Positions 36,392 through 48,343 of a stretch of 64,000 bases of DNA are shown piece after piece. The DNA is from Chara braunii. Taxonomy: Eukaryota; Streptophyta; Charophyceae; Charales; Characeae. The position numbers and the translations under genes are program-made. The stretch lies in NCBI GenBank assembly GCA_003427395.1, contig BFEA01000277.1:560053-624052 (forward strand). Reading direction: 5' to 3'. The notes below the pieces were generated by a model. It was not told the origin of the DNA and did no database searches. It was given only the letters and a program-made list of their open reading frames with translations. Each line of letters starts with the position of its first letter. Positions within the stretch are counted from its first letter, which is position 1.

Positions 36392-36990
36392 TATCACGGG
36401 AGCTATCCCCGCCGCCCTTCTACTTGAAGGGTTGCGGTCCAGTAGGCCGCCTATTTTCTGGGCGGCAGATGCAATCTGCCTATCCTTTTCAAAGGCAGGC
36501 TGCCTGGCTAGCTGGGTTTAGTCCAGTAGGCCTGGCAATCCACCCCTTTCACCATGTTTTGCCTTTGGACCCCTAACGTCCATTCTTCTTTTTTTTTTTT
36601 TTTCAAAGAAAGGACACGACATTCTGGTCGTGCTAGCCCTTCTTACCGTCGTCATACCTCTGGCGCGGCTACATTTTTGGTCTTTCTAGTCCTGAATCGC
36701 GCGGCTGACCCAATTTTAGCCGAAACAATATTTTATTTGAGCCTTTTCACTGCCGTCTCCTTCTCCGGCCTTGTTTTAACGTAAGGGCATCTGATTACAC
36801 CGTCTACCGTTGTCGTTATGTCTATCGGTAGATAAACAGCTATATAAACTAGATTCAGAATACATTTCAGCAACGTTTTTCATTTCATCAGACCAAATCT
36901 TTTCAAAACAAAACTTATTTTCAAAATTCGGACATCGTCCTACATTGAAAATACAGGGCAGATACCCTTGTCAGCGTTTCTGTCCCGACA

Positions 36991-38096
36991 ACGCTCATCT
37001 GGGTGAAGCTGGCGGAAGGGGTCAAATAGCCCATTGTCCGCAAGTAGCTCATTAACGGCCAAAGATTCCTCTGGACGTGATAGGGAGGAGGAGGAATCCA
37101 TTGCCTCATTGAGCACTGTGTTCCAGTCCCCTCCCACTATTAAAAATTCCGAGTTTGGTATTATCCGAGAGAGACTTTGGAAGAAAGCAGTTTTGAGAGC
37201 ATGGTGTGTGGGGGCATACCAGACATGAAGGTCCATACCTGGGAGCCAATTTGGACAAATAACATTGCCCATCTCCCTTCCGGTTCTGTCGCCGAGTGAG
37301 AGATGGAGCTGCAGATGGAGTTGTGGACCAGGATCCCCGTGCCTCCTCTGGTACCTGACCACCACCCCCCTAGCTCCGCAATGCGCTCACTGTTTAGTTT
37401 AGTCTCTCATAATAGGATGACCTGTGCGTTATTCTCGTGGATCCAGGATTTCAGCCTAGGTCTTTTGAACTTCTTGTTGGCAATCTACTAACCCGCGAAC
37501 ATTCCATGACACCACCTTCAACTTTGTGGTGTCGGATGAGGCCTGCGGTTGGATGGCACCCTGGACCGTTGGGGAACCACCAGCCGGTCTCATCAGACCT
37601 GTGCCCTGCAACGAAGTAGATTCCCAAGGAGCCTTCAACATTTTTGCGAAGGTACAATTGAAGAGTTTCCTTTCTGGGTGTAGGCAAGAGTTGATTTTTG
37701 TGATGATCTTGCCTCTTATCCCATCGCCTATCTCTGGAATGAATCTTTCTTTGTCATTGGATTCTTTGAACCAGCTGAAGGGAGCCCAATAGAAATTGGA
37801 TCCTGCTATGCCAATAGGACTGCCGGGGAAAGCAATTGTATCCAGGCACAAGGTATGGATGCAGTGGATTTTTCCTAACGTGCCAATTTTGTTGAATGAC
37901 ACAAGTGGTTGGTGGGGAACCGGACGAACAATGCAGACGTTCTGCACTAGGTTTTTGCAGAAATTTTGCCCATATTGAAGATCTTCACCGGATTTGGTGC
38001 TGCGATCTCGATAAAATAAAGGATCGTATACCCCCCTTGTTGGTTAGGTAACAAGAGTACGTATGGACCCTAATTTGTGGTCTTCAGCATTAACGG
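36991..38096 (-). pseudogene. LINE fragment: ORF2 endonuclease start
   Basis: On the minus strand, a coding-like region from 38096 leads to KVVSWNVRGLVDCQQ near 37475, the start of an apurinic-type LINE endonuclease. After a frameshift, WYAPTHH, LIVGGDWNTVLNEAMD (near 37130) and FRQLHPDER follow. The frame runs into the right end of W2 at 36990, and no RT follows. With the ORF1 fragment at 42662-43720 it probably formed one LINE that W3 split: the order ORF1 then ORF2 fits the minus strand. Confidence 0.8.
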
Positions 38097-38459
38097 TGTC
38101 GAGCGTATCGGCCCCCGCGCGAGCGAGTCACGCAGGAGAAACTTACGCTTTTAACCTTTTAGAGACAACTCGGGGACGACATGCGAAACCCGCGTCGATC
38201 CTTCGTCACTCCGGCCGAGTGCGCCAACTGTACATCCCGCGGTCCCCTACGACAGGATAGGTTCTCGTGGGGCACAACTTACCTTTCCTAAGGGGCTGTC
38301 ACCACCCTTAGGGGCGTATCCCTGCCGAGCTACCGACCCACATGCGAAGGCTTTTATAATGCAATAGCAGAGGTAGGCCGGCCGAGGGCGTTTGCTCGTT
38401 CGCTGTAGCATAGGTACGCATGGTTAAACGCCAAAGTGGACCCGAACGTCATCCGTCCC

Positions 38460-41230
38460 TTGGGCGCTGATCTCCCAGGAATCGAACCGACGTCGGTCGA
38501 CTAGGACGTGATATCCCAAGCGTAAGAAAATCTCAATCAATCCAAGTCCCTTCTTTCAGAGACAATCAAGAGTTAATAAGACAAAATGCTTTCAAAGAAG
38601 GCTCGGGTCAACGTAAGTTCACTTATCTTCTGAAATCAACCTATATACAATACACTCATACATCCGACAAAAAGTCGACTTGACTTCAAACAACACTTAT
38701 CAACAAAAGATCAAGGCATGACCTATACACGATGCGACGCTCAAATGACGTCTGACTAAAGTATCTCTACTCTGCCTGCCAGACGGCTGGGCTGTCACGA
38801 CTTTTTCGACTCGATAAGATGCGTTGCCAAGTTCTTTCATACCACACTGACTGCTAGCAGGGAATACGGGTGTCCCCGCTCTCAAGTAAAGTTAGGATGT
38901 TGCTTTAATGATGACGTCACCACGTTTCTAACTTTGGTGTGAATGCCACCTGCAAGTAATCCAGCTACAGCTATTCAAGTCAGCACTCGACTTGGACAAC
39001 CGAACATTGGATGTCCCTCCTGGCCCTCATTGACCCTACTGAAAAGGGTTGTTCTCGCGCTCTAGCTATCCAAGCCTTGCTTGCCTTATCAACCCTATTG
39101 GTCCTCGCTTCTTGTGGCGAGGCCAACCACGACTAGAGTGTCTAGCTGTGCTCTGTTTCAACTAGTAGCCATGAACCAAGTTTCTTGTGGCTCGGTTCTC
39201 CATGCACAAGTGGCCCCTAAGACGACCACTAGAGAAGTATGCTATGACAACTCCCCTTAACGCGAGGCGCTGAGAACTTTAGGCTCTTCCGTGAGTAGGC
39301 GCATGTCCTTTCCCTAGGAGGTGGTCTGGGATACCCCTCGTCCTCGCCCGAGCGAACCTCGGATCTCAGAAGTCGGGCTGGCTCCACCACAACAACGTTG
39401 TATACCTCCGCATAAGCGGTCCATTCCGAGTCAATAGCAGGGCCGACCCCTAAGGCAACGAACCCCCGCCTCAGATGCCTCCTAGGAAAGGGAAAGACAT
39501 CTACCATGGCAGGCAATATGGAGCCTTGTCGCCTGACGTCAAGGGTAACTTAGACGAAGAAAAGGGATCATAGAAGAGAAAGTCATTCAGATAGACGGGC
39601 ATAGACGGAGGGGGTCATTCGGGAAAGAACGGGTGTCCTCGGGAAAAATCTATGTCCAACTGATTTGTTCTTCTTCTTTGTGTGATGGCTTCGTTTCTCG
39701 TCGTCTATTGACTTCCCATCCCTTCAACAAACATACAGGTGAGCAACAAAAGACAAACACAATTCTCTTATTGCCATTGACATGGTTAGATTCCCCTTTT
39801 TTCAGGCATCCTTCTACCTACCTGCACATCAAGCCGAACAACGAGTTCAAAAGAAGACAATACAATCCCAAACTCATGTCAGACTTCCATTCACGCAAGC
39901 AAACACACATTTCCTCTACCTTTTCAGTGAACATTCAAAGAACAGGGTCAAGCAAGTGTGGTTTCACACAGGTGTGGAGGAGTCTGAGTCAAACTGACCT
40001 CGAGTGAAGTTGAAGAGACGACCCACTCAAGAAGACCGTGTAAAATCACACTCCAGAGAAGACAATCGTCACAAGAAGTCGCCCGCAAAGTGATCCGTAC
40101 CACTCCCTAGAGCGCTTGCTTGCCGCGACACCCTCTCAACACACAACCACCTCCCAGTAATCCAATAACACCTTCGCGTCGCCGTCACTCATCCCCAATT
40201 TCACTGCGCCACTACGGCATCGCACTCACACCACTTCCAAGCGCACCACCATTTCGTGGTATCTTCCCTGTGCCAATACCCAGTCACTGCTTCATATAAG
40301 TCAGTGCAAGAATACCGCCGCCTCCGCCGTGAAAAATTGCTACTGGCCAGCCCTACTTTTATAGCTTGGCTGGAGTGGTGGGCAGCCACTTGAGGCTCAG
40401 CCAAAAAAAACGGGGCTGAGCCTAGCCATCGATCTGAACTTCGATCGAGGGCTGGGAATCTTGATGTTCTACTAGGAACCTCAAGTCCCAGGCTTTGGCA
40501 ATGCACCCGGCCGCCACCCCCGGCCAGGTGCAGCCTCGAAGTGGTTGTATGAAGCCATTCTCGGCAGACTGTTGAAACCAACAGTCTGATGTCACTTCAA
40601 GGTCCAGATGCTTCTCTACCCTGCATCTAGACTGAGGTCACCAACAAATTCGTGACTGCATTTTCTTTCCCCAACTCTTCTCCTCCCCTCTTTCTTTCTT
40701 TTGCCTATCCCCTGTATCTACCCTGAACCCACGGACACGTACGTGGCCGTTACTTACTCCCCTTCTTTTTTTTTCTTTTTTTTTTCTCTTTTTTCTACCC
40801 CTCGTTTTTATTGTTGGGGGCAGCCCGTCGTTCAAAAATGAACAGGCGCCCCCTTCCCTGAGTCATTTGACCAAATGGTAGGACATAAATTAGGAGAATT
40901 CTCAGCTACCCGTACTTTTCGAGGCCATGCTAAAAATGATAAAAAATCTCGTCGCTAATTAGAGGCATAAAATGAACCAAAAGCAAGAAGATTCCCTTAC
41001 TGTGCACCTGTATCTGGCGCAGCCAAAGGCGCCCGATACAGGCGCGTGCATGGCTGGAAGGGCCGACATCGAAGGGTCAAAAGCAATGTCGCTATGAACG
41101 GTTGGCTGCCACAAGCCAATCACACCTACGGCCCCACACCTCTGGCCTCAAATCCTAAAACGCTGAAGGATCGAACTGGCGCCCGCACCTGGACGCCAAC
41201 AGCGCCAGGTTCAGGCGCAGTAGTAGGTCC
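38460..41230. other. W3 interior, no genes seen
   Basis: No recognisable protein or RNA gene. A TTTTATAG box near 40359 followed by GCTTGGCTGGAGTGG corresponds to W2 34322. It is purine/pyrimidine-skewed around 40660-40810. Confidence 0.45.
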
Positions 41231-41234
41231 TACA

Positions 41235-41258
41235 GCCCGTTCGTTGAAACGAACGGGC
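41235..41258. repeat. Perfect 11-bp-arm hairpin
   Basis: GCCCGTTCGTT and its exact complement are separated by GA. Related GTTCGTT...AACGAAC hairpins occur at about 41590-41612 and, weaker, near 40827 in W3 and 35733-35810 in W2. Confidence 0.75.
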
Positions 41259-41880
41259 ATCTAACCAAATCGTAGGCGCAGAGGGGGGAATCTAAGAAAG
41301 AAAAATAAAATAAAAAAATCTACCTGAGCATTAGAGTTTTTTTTTACATTCTTTTTCCCGTTGGCTCAAGCCAACAAACAAGTCACGACTCGTGGCTTTT
41401 CAGCCACGTGCAGCAAATCCCCAAGGGCATGGTTCCACTAGAGAATCGAATCGAATGCCTGAATCTGGACGAGGTTACGGAGATGTGCAGGAAGTCGAGA
41501 TTGAACTGCTTTTCTGCATCTCTGCATAAAACACATCCAGATTCAGGAGCTCGATCCTATCCTTTTTGCTAGTGGGACCTCGGCCCAACAGTTCGTTCAT
41601 CAAAACGAACGACTGCTTGAACGAGGGCAAGATCTAAAAGGAAAAAAAATCTAAAAACAAATCTAAAACAAAAATCTAGAAAGACAAAAAATAAAACAAA
41701 ACGAAAACGAAAGAACTTACCTGGCCGTTTCCTCCTTTTCAGGGATTGCAAGTCCCTGTCAGATCCCCATGCGCCACATGGTGTACCTCTTTAATTAGAT
41801 TTTATTTATTTATTATTTTATTTTTTTTACTATTTCTCGATTATGCATGTCATCCTTGCGCAAGGGCCAAGCTGATCTGC

Positions 41881-41937
41881 GCGCGGTCGATCTCGGTCTC
41901 GTGATCTCCGAGATCGTGTGGTCAAAATCGACCGCGC
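41881..41937. repeat. Hairpin in W3 matching W2 36060-36115
   Basis: GCGCGGTCGAT (41881-41891) pairs perfectly with ATCGACCGCGC (41927-41937), with an inner CTCGG...CCGAG stem. The sequence differs from the W2 hairpin but the position and pairing are kept. Confidence 0.75.
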
Positions 41938-41962
41938 CACTTCTGAAGGGGCAGCTCCAAAA

Positions 41963-42053
41963 GGAGCTATGCCCAGTAAAGCGCGGTAGTTCAGATTCGA
42001 TCCTGGTATCTGTCGGGTATGAGTCAAGTGCTGTATCCTACTGGGCTAGCTCC
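41963..42053 (-). other. tRNA-like module in W3
   Basis: The module is bounded by GGAGCTATGCCCAGT and ACTGGGCTAGCTCC. On the minus strand it holds TAGCCCAGTAGG (A-box match), CTTGACTCATACCC resembling a Met-type anticodon loop (CAT), and AGGATCGAATCT resembling a B box. The 3' acceptor side is extended, so this is a derived module and not a functional tRNA gene. Confidence 0.5.
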
Positions 42054-42344
42054 TATCACGACAGTGATAGGAGCAACTCTTCTATATGAAGAGCTTGCCC
42101 AGTCACTTCTCCCCCATGCCGTGGCCTTGCAGGCTCTGCCGATCCCGCCTGCCTGAAGCCTAATAGGCTTTGCTGGCAGGCCCTGCCCCGTCGGTTGGCC
42201 GCGTGACCTCGGCATCAGTCTATCAACCCCTTGGCTCAGTGTCAACCCCCGCGGCCCAGGATATAAAACCCTTCTTCCTATTCCCCCTGCGCCGCGGCTC
42301 TATACCCGACGCACCCCTGTTTTTAGCCTACTTAGGCCCTAAAA

Positions 42345-42366
42345 CGCGCGGCTGCTAAGCCGCGCG
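42345..42366. repeat. GC-rich hairpin
   Basis: CGCGCGGCT and AGCCGCGCG flank a 4-nt loop, within a longer CCTAAAA...TTTTAGG inverted frame. Confidence 0.7.
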
Positions 42367-42661
42367 TCATTATTTTAGGTAGACTAGGTTTAGCTTTAGT
42401 TTTCCCATGACCGCACACTACTGCGGCCTCGTCGAGAACCGCGAACGACAGGTCGTACTGCTGACTCCCGTTGTTTCGAACGAACGTCGACGTTACACGT
42501 CAACGACGTCAGGCTTTAGGTCTTTCAGTTATAGGGTTGGTCTGAATAAACTTTGGCAATGTCAATCTCATCATGTTCCTCAAATCCAACGAAAAGAGTC
42601 GGACAGCGTCTGACCTCGAAAAACTCAGGCAGAAACCCTCACACGGGTTTCTGTCCCGACA

Positions 42662-43720
42662 TCGGGATGGCGATGTTCGCTCGTGATTGCAGACTCCTAT
42701 TCCCTCCCTCCCCTCGGGAGAGGGAGTCCAATCTGTCTTCGTCAAATTTCAGTGGTCTGGTTCTTTTAGGGGAACCAGCTTGAAGAAATATGTCCAGATC
42801 CATGCCGTCGAAGGTGGCGCCGCCTGTGGCCTGAGGGGTCGTCCTCCCCGAGGCAGCATCGTTATTGAGATCGAACGGGTGGGCATCCCCCTGTGTGTGG
42901 GGGGGGGAGGTTGGGATTTAGCTAGTACTCACCTGAGAGGAGTGGCGTGGGTTCTTTCTGAGAGGAGTGGCGTGGGTTACTGCCATCAGCGGACGAGGTT
43001 GGGATCTTCTGGAACCCCGAGGGCCCTTGAGTGGTCAACTTCGCCCGAGTGGAGAAGCCCAACTTGGATGGGACATACTCACCTGGTTTCCTCTGATGAT
43101 TGCCAACTTTCTTGCTGGAAGCTCGCGAACCTTTTGTTGAGGAAAGTAACAGTGGGTTAAGCCACTGCACTGATCTTCCTGTTGACCTTTTATCCTCGGG
43201 CTGTTTGGGATTGGATTGTTGGCGTGATGAGGAGGCTGTAGGGGAGGAGGGAGGAAGTTGTTCTTTCCCTTTCCCCTGCTGTCCTATCTGGTTCATGGGG
43301 GTAGGGCGAGAGAGAGGACCGGTGTCTTCTCCATCCTTGTCCTAGATTGTGTTATCGTTTGCGCACAAGCAATGCCCTTCCAACCTAATGTAACGGTTGC
43401 ACCCTTTGCACCAAGGAGTGTAACTGTTAACCAGGCCGCTTGTCAGATAGCCCTTGCATGTGAAGACTTCTACAGAGCGAACAAATTTTTCCTCTGCGTT
43501 GGGGTGTAATCCATACTTGATGTGGCCCAAATTGGGGTCTATCGGATCGTTAATGACATCATCATCCTTCGTTATTTTCCCCATGATCATTTCAATTCCA
43601 AATTTGATATACATTGAAGTGTCAATTGGGAATCTCATGGCCATAACCCAGTATGTGTGCCGGCCAATCGGCTTTGGGCATCCATGGACGAAAGAGAATC
43701 CGAAATGTCTTTCCTCTTTC
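42662..43720 (-). pseudogene. LINE ORF1-like fragment
   Basis: The minus-strand frame 43746-43342 encodes a DUF4283/zf-CCHC-like segment: FPIDTSMYIKFGIEMIMG, then FTCKGYLTS and YTPWCKGCNRYIRLEGHC, a Cys/His cluster like that of plant LINE ORF1 proteins that bind RNA. A Ser/Pro/Gln-rich tail follows in another frame (43296-42922). It is bounded by W3 on one side and by retrotransposon C near 43720 on the other. The family assignment is by resemblance only. Confidence 0.6.
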
Positions 43721-43741
43721 CACGAATCTCTCCAAATGCTC

Positions 43742-45140
43742 TCCACCGAACAAAAAACCGTTCAAACATCCCTCACCAACATGCAAGCAACTATCTCCGC
43801 TCTCTCCAAGCGCATGACCTCCTTCGAGCAACAAGCTCCGGCCATCACCGTGGTCACTACAACTCCACTCCCTTCCACATTTGGACTGACCACCTCCTCC
43901 ACTCCGACCTCAACCTCTCCTCCTCCTTTGTCATCATCAACCACCCCGTCCTCCAGCAACACCACCCCACCCCCCACTTCTTCCACTTCCACCCCCCCAC
44001 ATTCCTCCCTTGCCATCACACACTTCTCCTCCCTCCCTCCTCACCAACACGTCTCCGCTCCCATCCTGTCCACCTCGACCATCACATCCATCCCACTCAC
44101 ATATGCGCAAATCACCAAAATCTCCTATGCGTCATCCTCGACGCTCCTCCCCACCTTCCCCCAGCCCCCCCCCCACAACCTTATCCCTACCAGCCCCATC
44201 GACGGCTACACCCGCGTTGCGTCCACACCCACATCCTCTAACTTCAACACCCTCACTCGCCGTGTTCCCCAAACGGGCTACCTTCTCCCCTCCTTCCGCC
44301 TCCAAGACATTCCCACCTTCTCCGAACAATCCCATGACACGACGTTCTCCTCTTTCTCGCCAAAGTACAACAAGCTTTCGAACTCCACGATCTCCCCCTT
44401 ATCGACTGGCATTCCATCGCCGTCAACAAACTCGCCAACACCGCGCATCGCTGGTGGATCAGCGAATCAGCCAACCGACACCCCGCCGGTCTTCCTACTC
44501 TCTCCTTTCTCGAGTGGGCCTCCCTCCTCTCCACCAACTTCCGCCCGCAAAAAACAATCGACGACTACGTCGACCAGTTTTGCAGGCTTCGCCAAAACGG
44601 CCCCACCGACCGCTTCGTCCAATACGTACGTACCCTCCGCCAAAACATTCCCCACGACAAGATCAACGACAACGATTTCATTTCCCCCTTCAAGCGGGTC
44701 TTCCATAAGGAAATCGCCTCCGCCCTCGCCTATGAGCCCCCCATGTCCTTTACCGACCTCTTCACCTGTGCCCTTCAACACGATCGCGTTCTCTGCCCCG
44801 TTCGCGGTCCCACCACCTCCCATCCCACAACATCTTCGCGGATGAGACCACCGTAGAGTCTCCCTCCAACGACGAGTTCACAACCCCTAGCGTTGAGCCC
44901 GACAGCCTTTCCGACTGCTCCCCCCTGGCGTCCCTCAGCTCCGAGGAACTCAACACCATCCAGTTCTTGCGTATGGAACGCAAGGACCGCATGGCTCGAC
45001 CATCTTCCTCCACCCAACCCCCACGTGTCAAGAAACTTACAACCGAGGAATGCGCCTACCTGCAAGCCAACAATCGCTGCTCTAGTTGCCGACAGATTGG
45101 ACACCAGCAAACTGCCCCAACGCCGGTCAGTTCACTAGCC
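43742..45140 (+). pseudogene. gag: Element C gag
   Basis: From ATG 43742 comes a short coiled-coil start (LTNMQATISALSKRM), then a long Pro/Ser/Thr-rich stretch. The long open frame here (to 44845) changes to a nonsense frame. The real gag domain reads in another frame from about 44440 (RWWISESANRHPAGL, FLEWASLLSTNF, IDDYVDQFCRL, MSFTDLFTCALQHD). A zinc knuckle near 45075-45115 (CSSCRQIGHQQ) has lost its last Cys to a frameshift. The 5' LTR, PBS and leader are missing: LINE sequence abuts the gag start. Confidence 0.8.
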
Positions 45141-45179
45141 TCGTGAACAAACCTCCAACATCCACTTCTTCGGCCGCCG

Positions 45180-45733
45180 CGGGACCCGGCCCCTCCTCAA
45201 CGTGAACTTTGTACCCTTGATCATGGAGTGCACACAATTCCACCGATCGACCCGCAAGCGTGGCAGTCTACTCCGCCTGCCCCCCTCTCGGCGACGTCCC
45301 CTACCCCGCCAAACGAGATAATCACCGCGTCGTGCTCTTCCACCCTCCTCCCCAACCCTTCCACTGTCTCCTTTTCTGATGTTGTTGCGAAACAAGCACA
45401 ACTCGATCGACTTGTTAAGTTGGGTCTCGAACAATGCCGCCACAACATCATGATCTTCTATGCCTACGTCGACTCCTCCCGCTTCCAACTCAAATTCATC
45501 GCCGCCTCTCTACGTGCGTCTACAATCAAGTTTCGGGCTCTCCTTGAGCTACTGGTAACTTCGTCACCGACGCTTGTGCTCGTAGAGCCGGTCTCCCGTC
45601 CATCGGTCATGACTCCCCGATCACCATTCGACTAGGGGACAAGGACACAACCGTCGTAGTAGACCGCACCGTTCCAGAGACCACCGTGACTATCAGCTCT
45701 CTCCACAGTTAGGTCTCACTCGTTGTCATCGTT
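45180..45733 (+). pseudogene. Element C protease, active site deleted
   Basis: The usual loop ALLDSGATGNFVTDA can be aligned near 45535-45570, but only ALL and GATGNFVTDA remain, in different frames: about 7 bp covering the catalytic Asp-Ser are gone. Downstream GLPSIGHDSPITIRLGDKDT and [11 protein letters not shown] (GxxWL motif) mark the C-terminal half, with a stop between. Confidence 0.75.
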
Positions 45734-46866
45734 TTGGGAACCCCATGGCTCGACCGTTTCATGCCCTACACATTCCACCCCACCTCCTTTCGCATCACCA
45801 CACTCCCTAGCCCTACCCTCGACATTCCCTACGTCCCTCCCCCTACCTTCCAACCTTTCGTCACTCCCCACCAGTTCCTCCACATCGCTCGTCAAAACCC
45901 CGTCTCTACCTATTATTGTCTTGTCCTTGATCATGAGCGTCCCGAGGACTTGCTTCCGGCGGACAAACCCGACCAAGTCCTCCCTTCCTACCCCGCTCTT
46001 ACTTCCATCCTCGAGGAGTTCAAGGACGCCTTTCCCAAGTCTTTGCCCGCCGGACTACCTCCGGATCGTGGTGTCTCCCATACCATTGATCTAGAACCCC
46101 GCCACACTCCTCTCTGTCAACCACCCTACCACCTCTCTGTTCCCGAGGCCGAAAAAATGAAGCGACAACTCAATGAACTCCTTGAAAAAGGATTCATTAA
46201 GCTAAGATCCTCCCCCTTTGGTACAAGTTGCCTCTTTGACAAGAAAGGCGGAACCTCCGAACTCCGCATGTGCACAAACTACCACGCCCTCAACCGGATC
46301 ACAATCAAGAACAAGTACCCCTTGCCTCGCATCTCCGAGCTTCTTGATCACCTCCATGGAGCCAAATACTTCACAAAGATCGACCTCCGAAGTGGCTTCC
46401 ACCAGATCCGCATTTGCGAAGAGGATACTCATAAGACCGCCTTCCGCTCCCGCTTTGGGCATTATGAGTTCCTTGTGATGCTTTTTGGCCTCAGAAATGC
46501 CCCAGCGACATTCCAGTCTACTATGAATCACATCTTTCACGANCTTCTCGAAGTCTGTGTCGTCGTCTATCTTGATAATATCCTAGTCTTCGGTCCCACC
46601 TTGAGTCTCACCTTCAGCACATTCGCCATGTCCTCTCTATCCTCAGAGACCAAAAGTTATAAGCTCAACAAATGCACTTTTGCTGCCTCAAGCGTAGAAT
46701 ACCTCGACCACATTGTATCTGTTGATGGTACCTGCATGGACCCCTCGAAGGTCACCACCCTTGTAGAGTTTCCCCCACCTACGACCTTGTTGCAGCTTCG
46801 TTTCTTCCTCGGTCTTGCCAACTTCTACCGCCCCTTCATCCGCGACTTCTCCGAAATCTCCTTCCC
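45734..46866 (+). pseudogene. pol: Element C reverse transcriptase (YLDN)
   Basis: A long open frame (one n at 46543) encodes a full Ty3/gypsy [54 protein letters not shown] (motif A), [16 protein letters not shown] (motif B), then VVVYLDNILVF at 46559-46591. The motif C catalytic pair reads D-N, not D-D, which should abolish polymerisation. The thumb and connection (SSVEYLDHIVSVDG; FFLGLANFYRPFIRDF) follow. It changes frame near 46866. Confidence 0.9.
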
Positions 46867-47300
46867 CTCCACGAGCTCACCCACAAGAATGAGCCTTTTG
46901 CATGGTACGAATGTCGTCAAACCGCCTTCGACCTCCTCAAACAAGTCATTACCACAACCCTAGTCCCCAAGATTGCTGACCCCTCTCGAAACTTCTATGT
47001 TACCACTAATGCCTCAGACTTTGCTATTGGAGCCGTCATGTCTCAACACTTCTCTTGGGACATCCTCCCCCACCAACTCCAAGGCTCCACCCTATGAGTA
47101 TCCTATCGCATTTGCGAGCAAGAAGCTCATCCCCGCGGAGATGAATTATCCCTTCGATAACAAGGAACTCCTCGCCGTCATCCATGCCCTCAAAGTCTGG
47201 CGCCCATACCTCGACGGTCAGCACTCACACTATCTGCACCGACAACACCATCGTCTCAAGCATACTCACCAAGAAAGATAGCTTGATGGTTAGACTTTCT
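46867..47300 (+). pseudogene. Element C RNase H
   Basis: In a shifted frame: LHELTHKNEPFAWYE, VPKIADPSRNFYVTTNASDF (TDAS is usual; the catalytic Asp is Asn), IGAVMSQ. After another shift near 47090: YPIAFASKKLIPAEMNYPF and KELLAVIHALKVWRPYLDG. Degraded. Confidence 0.85.
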
Positions 47301-47384
47301 TGCCCATTTGTCACACCCCCGACAAAAGCAACCGCATCGGCGATGCCCTCTCTCAACGACCCAACCGCAAGCCCCCTGAGAAAG

Positions 47385-48075
47385 TCTACGCCGCCATGAC
47401 TCATGTTCAACTCCTACCTTCACTCAACCACCGCTATACTCACGGGTACTCTTCATAACCCGATTTCTCTACCATCTACAACAAGCTTCGCGACCTTGAT
47501 ATTGTCCCCGACTACTCCCTCCACGACAACCTCTTGTACATTAACACTAAAGGCACTCAACGACTCTGTATCCCCGACGCACGTGGTCTTCGTACCCAAC
47601 TCTTGGCCGAACACCACGACGCCAAGAGCACAACTGGGATCAATTGCTCATCGCCGTCGAGATTGCCTACAACAACGTTGTCTGCCCTTTCACTGACATG
47701 TCCCCATACTACGTTGACCTTGGCTACCACCCCCGCTTGCCCTCAGACTTCTTGCTCCCCTGGCAGCTCAACCCATCCACTCCCTGTCCTTCTCTCAACG
47801 AATGGGTTGCAACAATGAACCGCCTCTCAAAGAAGCCATTGACGCCCTTGAAAGAACCCAACAACAACAAGCCAACAAGACCAACAAGCACAATCGAGAT
47901 ATCACATTCAAAGTAGGGGACAAAGTATGGCTCTCCGCCAAACGCTTTGAACCCGAACATGGCTTCTCTAAGAAACTCTTCAACAAGTGGCTCGGTCCAT
48001 TCCCCGTCATTGAACAAACATCCCTTGTAAATTACAAACGTCAAATACCCCCTGACATGAGCTGTGTTCACCCTA
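47385..48075 (+). pseudogene. Element C integrase, core deleted
   Basis: The N-terminal part is readable (LLYINTKGTQRLCIPD, LRTQLLAEHHDAKSTTG near 47530-47635). It joins directly to the end of the core (IAYNNVVCPFTDMSPYYVDL near 47660-47720), so most of the DDE domain is missing. The GPY/F module is intact at 47916-48020: VGDKVWLSAKRF, KKLFNKWLGPFPVIEQ. Confidence 0.88.
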
Positions 48076-48343
48076 TCTAAGTCTTTCACTCCTCGAATAC
48101 AATGGTATTTTACACCAGGCAAATCTTGCCAAGCTCTATCTTCGAGGATATTCTCAAATTAATTATTAGTATTAAAATAAAAACTTTCTTTTAATTAATA
48201 GTATCCATGTCGAGTACTTAAAAGGATACCATGAATCACCTCCATAATTTGCCAAAGAATACCATGAATCACCTCCACAATTTGCCGACCGCCCGTATCC
48301 TAGACCTCCACCAATCATGCTACCTACCAGGCCATAATTTGTT

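Larger units (their letters stand above)
29593..36990. mobile_element. W2: W-family copy, left end missing
   Basis: It starts within W sequence (AGGGCGTTTGCTCG, as in W3 near 38387), so about 290 bp of the left end are absent. It ends TGTCCCGACA like W3. Blocks shared with W3 in the same order include CACTAGTAGGTACATGAAC / CAACTAGTAGCCATGAACC (32277/39158), CAACGAGTTCAA (33007/39838), TTTTATAG (34322/40359), and the hairpin and tRNA-like modules near the right end. No coding family is recognised. The left junction within P3 gag is not a clean insertion. Confidence 0.7.
38097..42661. mobile_element. W3: W-family copy with both ends
   Basis: It starts TGTCGAGCG and ends CTGTCCCGACA (4565 bp). 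Flanking tetranucleotides ACGG (38093-38096) and TCGG (42662-42665) differ at one base, compatible with a decayed 4-bp TSD. The left 350 bp align with W1 and the rest in blocks with W2. No coding region is recognised. It is shorter than W1 because it lacks the minisatellites, the (CT)n tract and the LINE tail. Confidence 0.7.

Noticed and set aside
43454-44845. 463-codon Pro/Ser/Thr-rich frame as a structural protein gene
   Set aside because: The gag domain of element C reads in a different frame over its second half, so most of this frame is out of register.
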